A stretch of 64,000 bases of DNA from Paenibacillus sp. MAEPY2 (lineage in GTDB: Bacteria; Bacillota; Bacilli; Paenibacillales; Paenibacillaceae), in assembly GCF_000499205.1 (NCBI RefSeq), contig NZ_AWUK01000013.1:124001-188000 (forward strand), written 5' to 3'. Positions 57,328-64,000 of this stretch are shown piece by piece. Positions within the stretch are counted from its first letter, which is position 1. Each line of letters begins with the position of its first letter. The notes beneath the pieces are model-generated. The model was given only the letters and a program-made list of their open reading frames with translations, did not search any database and was not told the DNA's origin. Made by a program: the position numbers and the translations under genes.

Positions 57328-57888
57328 TTACAGATTGAATCGTTCTTGGATGAGTTGAGCAACCTCTGTCGCACTCTTATCCGTGTTATTGATTCGAATA
57401 TAATGCTCGTGCGTAATTTCTCCAGGCTCTGAATTCAATCGATATTTCTCCATGCTCGAAATCAGATCCTGCTCAGACCATTCGACATTCCGCTTCGTTG
57501 CTTTGTGCAGCAGCCGATGTGGGCTTTTATTACGAACCAGACGTTCCGTCGAATCAGCTTCCAGTTCAACATAGCATACCTCAGCACCTCCGGACTCGAA
57601 CAACACACTGATTTTTCGAATGTACTCCCAATCCTCTTTCATATCGAAAGCCCACACAAATGTAAAAATCAAACCGGGCAGCTCGCTCTTCGCCACTTCT
57701 TCAAAAATCTCCTGACGGAACAGGTTTACAAGCCTCTTTCCTTGAGGCGTACCATAACTGAAATAAGGCGACACCAGTTCAATCGTCATATGATTGTGAA
57801 ACAATTTCAGATCAGTGATCTTCTCCAATTCCTGGCCAACCGTCATTTTCCCTACAGCCTGTGGACCAAAAATAATGATAAACTTCAT
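57328..57888 (-). CDS. P-loop kinase-like protein
   Basis: 186 residues with Walker A GPQAVGKMT near 8 and the layout of shikimate/gluconate-type or nucleoside kinases (AAA_18-like): FHNHMTIELV near 30 and a lid-like arginine region ERLVRNKSPHR near 114. Homologues are often named 'AAA family ATPase' or 'shikimate kinase'. The substrate is unknown. AGGAGTGG precedes the ATG. Confidence 0.78.
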   Translation of the reverse strand: MKFIIIFGPQAVGKMTVGQELEKITDLKLFHNHMTIELVSPYFSYGTPQGKRLVNLFRQEIFEEVAKSELPGLIFTFVWAFDMKEDWEYIRKISVLFESGGAEVCYVELEADSTERLVRNKSPHRLLHKATKRNVEWSEQDLISSMEKYRLNSEPGEITHEHYIRINNTDKSATEVAQLIQERFNL

Positions 57889-57972
57889 TCCACCACTCCT
57901 GACTTCAGTTACATGTATTCCATTAATTGAATTTTATGGACATTAATCCATAATAACGCCTCGTGGACAAAT

Positions 57973-58026
57973 AAAAAAGAGATTTCAAGCCATCCACTGA
58001 AAGTTCAGGGCTTGAAATCTCTTTTT
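57973..58026. terminator. Bidirectional terminator after the acyltransferase gene
   Basis: AAAAAAGAGATTTCAAGCC...GGGCTTGAAATCTCTTTTTC: a long hairpin with A and T runs on its two sides. Confidence 0.88.
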
Positions 58027-58067
58027 CGGTTACACTTTTTATTCACACATTCATGTTCAGTCCAACG

Positions 58068-59156
58068 TTAACGTCCAATCAGAACCCATCCCCACTTCAT
58101 ACGTCGGAGTCCCATGGCAATAATCCATGAGAGCAGAATTGCTACAACATAAGAAAGCATAATGCCAAGGCTAAAATGTGGAGCGAGCTCCACGGTGAGT
58201 TCTCTTCTCCAGAACAACAGTATTAATGGGTGTATTAAGAATACACCAAATGCCACCGTGCCCAATGAATTCAGAATGCGAGTTGCCCGATTAGATCCGC
58301 TCTGTTTCCAAGCGCCCATTCGTTCACATGTCATTAACAAGAGCAAGCAGGCCGAAAGAGTAAACAGATTACGGAAAAGAAATAGCAGCGTATAGGTTAG
58401 CGCCGGAGATGCGGCGAAAGTCGTTTTTACATAAGTATTTCCATAAATAAAGACGGCCCCTCCGCTCAACAATGCAGCGATCAACACATAACGGTAGGAG
58501 AACAGTTTCTTCATTGCTGCATCGAAGTTCAACCCAATCCAGGCACCGAATCCAATAACAATCAAGTAACTTGGCAGCAAACTCCCCATCCGTGAGAAAT
58601 GAAACTGCAGATGCAGGGCGTAAAAAACTGCCTGTGCCGCGATAAAGAACAACGGTAAATATTGATTAAATAAACGATAACGTGTTAACGAAAGAAGCAG
58701 TGGAAATACCACATAAAATTGCAAAATAATTAGGAAAAAATATAGATGCGTGTGTGCAGTACCGGTTAACAATTGCTCCGAGAACTGCTTCACATGTGCC
58801 AAAGGCTCTTTGTTTGCTAACCACTGCTTGACGATAAAATAAATGAGTGACCAAGCCAGATAAGGCACAAAAACATAAAATAATCGCTTTTTATAAAAAG
58901 TGGGCATCCAGCCCTTTTCCTTCATCTTGGAGCTGTAATTGTAGAACAACACCAGCGAGGAGAGGAACAGAAAGGCAGGTACGGCGAATTGCAGAAAGCT
59001 GTTCCAAAAATAATAAAAGTCATGATCCAGCGTGTGCTTGGGATAATGCGCAACTGCCGTTGAAGTCGCATGAATAGCAACCACAGCCATGATTGCAAAA
59101 GCACGATAGAGATCCAGATACTCAATACGCCGGGGCCGATTAACCGGATGATTCAT
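58068..59156 (-). CDS. Acyltransferase-3 family membrane protein
   Basis: 362 residues with about ten membrane helices. The family motif is YLDLYRAFAIMAVVAIHATS near residues 14-33, whose His is the presumed catalytic residue. Such proteins O-acetylate or succinylate cell-surface polysaccharides and lipids (OafA, IcaC and WecH types). The sequence is closest in style to the IcaC/YrhL-type single-domain proteins. It stands alone. Confidence 0.88.
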   Translation of the reverse strand: MNHPVNRPRRIEYLDLYRAFAIMAVVAIHATSTAVAHYPKHTLDHDFYYFWNSFLQFAVPAFLFLSSLVLFYNYSSKMKEKGWMPTFYKKRLFYVFVPYLAWSLIYFIVKQWLANKEPLAHVKQFSEQLLTGTAHTHLYFFLIILQFYVVFPLLLSLTRYRLFNQYLPLFFIAAQAVFYALHLQFHFSRMGSLLPSYLIVIGFGAWIGLNFDAAMKKLFSYRYVLIAALLSGGAVFIYGNTYVKTTFAASPALTYTLLFLFRNLFTLSACLLLLMTCERMGAWKQSGSNRATRILNSLGTVAFGVFLIHPLILLFWRRELTVELAPHFSLGIMLSYVVAILLSWIIAMGLRRMKWGWVLIGR

Positions 59157-59294
59157 AATAAAACCTCACTTATGCCTGATAGAATGATAGTTTCCGGCCG
59201 CAATCCAGATTCTACCCTTTATTTTAAATCAGCAGACGTGGGTATTACAATCATAATCCATATTATTTTCGTTAAATTACAACATTTCTCAACA

Positions 59295-59828
59295 TCATTC
59301 GACATCACCTATCCAGAATCGCTCTACGATATTCCCATCAGGCTCAACATAGTCTTGATCCTGAATACCCCCGTTACGAAGAATAACTCTTCTGGATGCC
59401 TCATTGTGCGCGTCACATACGACCAGCACTTTCGTGATTCCGAGATCTTTCGTGATTTCCAAGGAAAGCTTGAGGATTTCGGCACCATATCCATTTTGCC
59501 GTTCGCCTGGACGAATCCCATAACCAATATGTCCTCCGCTATGAAACAGCTTCTCATTCAGTTCATGTCGTATATTCACGGCTCCAACCACTCGATCACT
59601 TTCCGTCACGAGCCAATATGTACTGTCCCTAACCCAGCCTTCCGGTATATCAATGCCTTGTTCATTACGTTCCAAAAAAGCTAACATCCCTTCAAAAGGG
59701 TAGGGCTCATTCGAAATGACCCACGGTACCATCGATTCTCCGCTTGCAACCCAGTCTTCATAAAATGCCATATACGTTTCTTTATATTCTGCTGAAGGTT
59801 TGATTAGTCTAACTTTTTCTTTGCTCAT
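59295..59828 (-). CDS. GNAT-family N-acetyltransferase (RimJ/RimL-like)
   Basis: 177 residues if started at the ATG at 59828 (behind AGGAGG, spacing 11); an ATG at 59852 has no ribosome-binding site before it. Acetyl-CoA binding region: HIGYGIRPGERQNGYGAEILKLSL near 105-128. NEASRRVILRNGG near 146 is typical of the RimJ/L and YoaA-like group. Substrate unknown. Confidence 0.83.
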   Translation of the reverse strand: MSKEKVRLIKPSAEYKETYMAFYEDWVASGESMVPWVISNEPYPFEGMLAFLERNEQGIDIPEGWVRDSTYWLVTESDRVVGAVNIRHELNEKLFHSGGHIGYGIRPGERQNGYGAEILKLSLEITKDLGITKVLVVCDAHNEASRRVILRNGGIQDQDYVEPDGNIVERFWIGDVE

Positions 59829-59877
59829 TTTACGCACGTCCTCCTCACTCATATTGATATTGCCATGCTATTTCAAC

Positions 59878-60122
59878 CTAATATACTAATTCACAGTCAT
59901 GATGCTCCCATACGTCGAACAGATTACCGTCCAGATCCTCGAAAGTAAATCACTTTCAATCAAATCGAGAATCGGTCTATTGTCTCTAAAGAGGCTAATA
60001 TAGCCTTCTCTAGGCTGCCTGATATTGAATCCAAAATGGTTCACAAACCATGCTGCTGACTGCTCTACATTTGTCACAGGAATGACATTGTATGCAATGC
60101 CCAGTATTTTTCCACTCGTCAA
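59878..60122 (-). pseudogene. VOC-family (glyoxalase-fold) protein with internal deletion
   Basis: The N-terminal half is normal for a VOC protein (GIAYNVIPVTNVEQSAAWFVNHFGF, later GYISLFRDNRPILDLIES). After about 57 residues the sequence jumps to what is, one frame over, the family's C-terminus: FEDLDGNLFDVWEHHDCEL, ending at 59878. About 40-50 residues around the second metal ligand are missing and the join is out of frame. The gene as read gives a 78-residue product that cannot form the full fold. Confidence 0.65.
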
Positions 60123-60200
60123 ATTGATTCATCTCCCTTCATTGCATTAATAACTTATGATCCTCTTATCGATCTGAAGAACAGTATCTTTATCCAAGTA

Positions 60201-60230
60201 TAAAAAGAGAACCTGCGTATGCAGATCCTC
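60201..60230 (-). terminator. Terminator of the rhamnosidase gene
   Basis: GAG-ga-TCTGC-atac-GCAGg-tt-CTC then TTTTTATA on the minus strand, about 70 bp after the stop. Confidence 0.7.
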
Positions 60231-60299
60231 TACTCGGGTCCAGCTTTCGCTATTATATTAGTTCACGATCCTGTTGGCGGATTCCTCTAATCATACCCG

Positions 60300-63011
60300 T
60301 TATACTGATTCCGTCTGTTGTGCATAGACTTCCTGATCCGCTCCAAGCATCTTGTAAGTGAATTGATAGCTTCCTGATCCCAGCGCAATTCGTACATCGG
60401 TTCCCTGCGCTTGAAAATCATGAATACCCGCTACTTGGTGCAAAGCTTTCCCGTTCTCCCGAACGGTCTGTACATCTGCTCCAGGAAGAAGGATTGTACC
60501 CGTTGTATTGGCAGGAATCGTCACAAGAACTTCCATATCGTTATGTTCACGACGATACCAGTTTGATGTCACACAACCGTACATCGTCTCGAAACATGCT
60601 TCCACCCACTCCAGTCCAGGTCCTGGTTTGGGCTTAATGTGCACAATCCGGAATCCAGGCTGATGTTCATCCGTATTAATCCCTGCAACGTAACGATATA
60701 ACCACTCTCCTATGGCTCCATATGCATAATGGTTGAATGAGTTCATATCAGCACTCCACAGACTTCCGTCCTCCCGGATTCCGTCCCAATGCTCCCACAC
60801 TGTAGTCGCACCTTGTGTCACTTGGTATAACCAAGATGGATAATCCTCCTGAAAGAGTAGCGTATAGGCCAGATCATGATGTCCCGTATCACTCAGTACC
60901 GGATTCAGATAAGGTGTTCCCACAAAACCGGTGGTCAGATGGTTCCCTGCGTCCGCAACCAGTTTCCCCAATTGATCCATGGTACGTTTCCGAGATGTAG
61001 CATCCAATAGGTCAAAATGCAAAGCAAGTACATGCGCTGTCTGTGTGGGGACGGCAAGTTTGCCCGCAGGTGTCACGAATTCATCCTGAAATGCAGCAAC
61101 AATGTTGTCATGAAGATTATCATAATACACTGCATCTTCCTTCTTCCCCAACACCTCGGCTGCTTTCCGTGTAAGAGAAACAGAGTAGGCATAAAATGCT
61201 GTCGCTATGAAATCCTTGTCTGTGGCCCCGATATAGCTGTCCGGTTTGGAATCCAGCCCGAGCCAATCGCCAAAGTGGAAACCTGTATTCCACAAGTAAG
61301 GATTCTCCCCTTGAGCATGAATGTAATTAATCCAGCGTTTCATGCTGTCATATTGCTCAGCCAACAGCCTGACATCCCCATACATCTCGTAAATCGTCCA
61401 TGGACAAATGACAGCAGCATCTCCCCAGGCGGCAGAAGAATGATTGGTGTCTCCCCATCCCTCAGACGTCGGACTCCTCAGATCAGGAACATAGAAAGGA
61501 ATGCCTCCATCCTCTCCCTGATCTGCCTGCACATCCCTGAGCCATTTGGTAAAAAAAGGCGCCGTGTTCATCAGGTATGAAGAAGTTCGTATAAACATCT
61601 GTGCGTCTCCCGTCCAGCCCAGCCTCTCATCACGCTGCGGACAATCTGTCGGTACGTCGAGAAAGTTTCCTTTTTGCCCCCACAATATATTGTGATGAAG
61701 CTGATTCACCAAAGGACTGGAGCTTTTGAAGTGACCTGTACGCTCCATAGTGGAATGCAGCACAACTCCAGTGAAATCCTCCAGGTTAACGTGATCCGGG
61801 AACCCGATGAGCTTCACATAACGGAATCCCTGAAACGTAAAATGCGGCTCATACGTCTCCACACCGTTGCCTTTTAGCGTATAGCGGATGCACTGAGTGG
61901 CACTACGGAGATTTTCTGTATAGAAATTACCTGCATGATCCAAAATCTCGGCATGTCGTAATTCAACCGTATGACCCGACTCACCCTGAATGCTGAATCT
62001 CATCCAGCCGACCATGTTCTGTCCCATGTCCAGCACACGCTCTCCTTGAGGCGTTGTCAGCAAAGCGATCGGCTTCAACTCCTGTACTTGCATTACCGCC
62101 ACATTCTCCTGAGCAACAATGATCTCTTTCGTATAATCCAGCACACGTACGGGTGACCATGGCGTTGAGGATGAATCTGTCCACTCGGACTCCAGGCGAG
62201 CATCGTACGTTTCACCCATATAGATATCCGACATGCGGATGGCACTAGACGCGCTCTCCCAGTCTTGATCCGATACAATGCGTTCCTCCGAACCATCCCC
62301 ATAATGAACATGAAGTTCCAGCAGCAAAGCATGGTCTGCTCCGTAGATATTCTGCCCCTTATCCCATCCCAAATGTCCTTTATACCAACCATCACCCAGA
62401 TAAGCACCGAGTAGGTTCTGTCCATTCTGAAGCTGATCCGTTACATCATAGACCTGATATTGCAACCGCTTCCCATAACTGGTCCAGCCCGGGGTGAAGT
62501 ATGCTTCGCCCACTCTCTGATTATTCAGATGAAGTTCGTACAATCCAAGTGCAGTCACATATATTCTTGCCGCTGCAACAGGTTTTTTCAGTTCAAACAA
62601 GGTACGCAATCGCGGGCAAGACTCCTCCTGCTGAGAGGATGGATCTACTGTAATCCAATCCGCCTGCCAGGCATCTTTACTACCCATGAATCCCGTCTCG
62701 AAATACGCTGTCTCCGACCAGTTTGATTCATCTCCTGCATGATCCCAAGCACGAATACGATAATAATAGCGGGTTCGTGCTTCGGGTACCCAATGCTCCA
62801 GTTCAACATGGGACGACTGGTCAGAGCTCATTTTGCCGGAATCCCATTCAATCTGGTCCAAATCTTCTGTTCGTGACAACTGAATTTGATAAGCTGACTG
62901 TACACAATTTCTGCGATCGGATTGCAAATGCCAGCTTATCCTCGGAGACGTGATATCTAGTCCAATCGGATTTATTTTATACTCACAACGCAGATGATTT
63001 ACAATCAACAT
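60300..63011 (-). CDS. Alpha-L-rhamnosidase, GH78
   Basis: Releases terminal alpha-L-rhamnose from plant glycosides or polysaccharides. The 903 residues follow the GH78 order: N-terminal Bac_rhamnosid domains and beta-sandwiches (VNHLRCEYKINPIGLDITSPRISWHL), then the alpha/alpha-barrel with DCPQRDERLGWTGDAQ near 462 containing the catalytic acids, and a C-terminal beta domain (GIREDGSLW, then FNHYAYGAIGEWLY). No signal peptide, so probably cytosolic. I start at 63011 behind AAAGGGAT; ATGs up to eleven codons earlier are possible. It is divergent from an AraC regulator. Confidence 0.93.
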   Translation of the reverse strand: MLIVNHLRCEYKINPIGLDITSPRISWHLQSDRRNCVQSAYQIQLSRTEDLDQIEWDSGKMSSDQSSHVELEHWVPEARTRYYYRIRAWDHAGDESNWSETAYFETGFMGSKDAWQADWITVDPSSQQEESCPRLRTLFELKKPVAAARIYVTALGLYELHLNNQRVGEAYFTPGWTSYGKRLQYQVYDVTDQLQNGQNLLGAYLGDGWYKGHLGWDKGQNIYGADHALLLELHVHYGDGSEERIVSDQDWESASSAIRMSDIYMGETYDARLESEWTDSSSTPWSPVRVLDYTKEIIVAQENVAVMQVQELKPIALLTTPQGERVLDMGQNMVGWMRFSIQGESGHTVELRHAEILDHAGNFYTENLRSATQCIRYTLKGNGVETYEPHFTFQGFRYVKLIGFPDHVNLEDFTGVVLHSTMERTGHFKSSSPLVNQLHHNILWGQKGNFLDVPTDCPQRDERLGWTGDAQMFIRTSSYLMNTAPFFTKWLRDVQADQGEDGGIPFYVPDLRSPTSEGWGDTNHSSAAWGDAAVICPWTIYEMYGDVRLLAEQYDSMKRWINYIHAQGENPYLWNTGFHFGDWLGLDSKPDSYIGATDKDFIATAFYAYSVSLTRKAAEVLGKKEDAVYYDNLHDNIVAAFQDEFVTPAGKLAVPTQTAHVLALHFDLLDATSRKRTMDQLGKLVADAGNHLTTGFVGTPYLNPVLSDTGHHDLAYTLLFQEDYPSWLYQVTQGATTVWEHWDGIREDGSLWSADMNSFNHYAYGAIGEWLYRYVAGINTDEHQPGFRIVHIKPKPGPGLEWVEACFETMYGCVTSNWYRREHNDMEVLVTIPANTTGTILLPGADVQTVRENGKALHQVAGIHDFQAQGTDVRIALGSGSYQFTYKMLGADQEVYAQQTESV

Positions 63012-63149
63012 CAGAGAAACATCCCTTTCCATCGTGGTTTCCAATTCAAGGTTACGATATAATTATATCGATTCTGTGTTCGGAAATACCTGGCGAAGAG
63101 GACTGTTTAACCCGGTCATCTGGTCATTCTCAACGGAGGAGGCTATCTC

Positions 63150-64000
63150 GTGAATTCTACCGTCCAACTGTTCAAGAGCGAATCCTTTTTTCATAATAAT
63201 CTGAAGCTGTTCGTGAACCGGTGTTCCGAGGATTTTGTGGTTCCCTTTCACGCACATGAATTTGTTGAATACAGTTATGTGGCAGAAGGAAAGGGCTTTC
63301 ATCACATCGGTGAAGATATTATTCCGGTACACAAAGGTATGCTGTTTGTCATTCCGGTTGGCGTTCCTCATGTATTCCGTCCAGCTACAGCGAATGTATC
63401 AGAGCATCCACTCATTATCTATAACTGTCTGTTCAATTCTGAACTGATCCACACCCTGTCCATCATTATTCAGGAGGCGGAGATTCGAAACCATCTGACA
63501 GATCTGGAAAAGAATCGGGTTCCTTATGTATCTATCACTGATTACAGTCAACGGATGGAAGAATTAATGGTAAAGCTGTACCGCGAATCTGCCGTTCCGG
63601 GAATCGGCTCATCCACAATCCTTTATACGCTCGTTAGTCAACTCGTCGTAACGACCTACAGACATATTCATCAAATCACCTGCAATGAGAAGGAAAATAC
63701 AACTGATATGGAACACATCCTTCATTACCTGGACCAACATGTTAACGAACGAATCCGTCTAAGCGAACTCGTGAATATCTCTGGTTGGAGTCAAAGACAT
63801 ATTGGACGTATGTTCGTGACCCACACCGGGCGGACGTTTGGTGCCTATCTGCAACATTTGCGCATACAAAAAAGCTGTGAATTGCTGAAGAATTCACAAC
63901 ATAAAGTCAGTTTAATTGCTGAACTTGTAGGCTACAGGGATGTAGATTCATTTTACGCCGTCTTCAAACGCATTACGGGAGAAACCCCGCAGGGTTATCG
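63150..64000 (+). CDS. AraC-family regulator, cut by the window end
   Basis: Partial gene: 283 codons are inside the window and the frame is still open at base 64000, probably a few codons short of the stop. It starts with GTG at 63150 behind GGAGGAGG. The N-terminal half is a cupin sensor (FVVPFHAHEFVEYSYVAEGKG, VHKGMLFVIPVGVPHVF), and the C-terminal half is the double HTH (RLSELVNISGWSQRHIGRMF; VSLIAELVGYRDVDSFYAVFKRITGETPQGYR). It is divergent from the GH78 gene with a 138-bp gap, so it is the likely regulator of rhamnoside use. Confidence 0.9.
   Translation, partial: MNSTVQLFKSESFFHNNLKLFVNRCSEDFVVPFHAHEFVEYSYVAEGKGFHHIGEDIIPVHKGMLFVIPVGVPHVFRPATANVSEHPLIIYNCLFNSELIHTLSIIIQEAEIRNHLTDLEKNRVPYVSITDYSQRMEELMVKLYRESAVPGIGSSTILYTLVSQLVVTTYRHIHQITCNEKENTTDMEHILHYLDQHVNERIRLSELVNISGWSQRHIGRMFVTHTGRTFGAYLQHLRIQKSCELLKNSQHKVSLIAELVGYRDVDSFYAVFKRITGETPQGY

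Overview
The window looks like a chromosomal segment of a Paenibacillus-type spore-forming Firmicute. The gene order cotE - (amidoligase) - mutS - mutL - (methyltransferase) - miaA - hfq - pbp1A - spoVK - hflX - ynbB - glnR - glnA, all on the minus strand, matches the conserved Bacillus/Paenibacillus neighbourhood. Other signs agree: strong AGGAGG ribosome-binding sites, a T-box tyrS leader, a GlnR/TnrA box, LicT/BglG-type RNA antitermination and sporulation-sigma-like promoters. I see no rRNA, tRNA, CRISPR array, insertion sequence or prophage.

Region 1 (1-20.4 kb) is the conserved core. It covers glutamine synthesis and its repressor, HflX, SpoVK, a DUF402 protein, a class A penicillin-binding protein, Hfq, tRNA modification (MiaA), mismatch repair (MutS/MutL), an amidoligase-like enzyme, CotE and an aromatic-acid-exporter-like membrane protein. 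Region 2 (20.6-31.6 kb) holds an SsuABC-like ABC importer, an M32 carboxypeptidase, a beta carbonic anhydrase behind a 17-bp perfect inverted repeat, a PadR regulator, two small conserved proteins, tyrS with a T-box leader, an Imm63-like orphan immunity gene and selO. Region 3 (31.9-42 kb) holds a purine permease, a sugar O-acetyltransferase, a Cof-type phosphatase, a YczE-like membrane protein, a Dabb protein, a second PadR regulator beside a truncated YhgE-like gene, a cytochrome P450, a decayed TetR gene, an AraC/DMT pair and RluF.

Region 4 (42.4-47 kb) is the most interesting part. It is a four-gene plus-strand cassette: MFS transporter, class III aminotransferase, zinc-dependent medium-chain dehydrogenase and HAD phosphatase, with one promoter-like sequence and one terminator. 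The three enzyme activities are those of azasugar (nojirimycin-type) biosynthesis: amination of a ketose phosphate, dephosphorylation and terminal oxidation. I propose an amino-sugar/iminosugar product exported by the MFS protein.

Region 5 (47-64 kb) is accessory. It carries YjfB, small proteins, a Cof phosphatase, acetyltransferases, a membrane-anchored subtilase, RidA, a licT-bglP-bglH beta-glucoside system with two RAT elements, a kinase-like P-loop protein, an acyltransferase-3 protein, a GH78 alpha-L-rhamnosidase and a divergent AraC regulator cut by the window end.

Several accessory intergenic regions contain recognisable gene wrecks (YhgE-like, TetR, SAM methyltransferase, VOC protein, and an unidentified C-terminus at 20.6 kb). 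Most look like products of internal deletions, which suggests ongoing small-scale gene loss outside the core.
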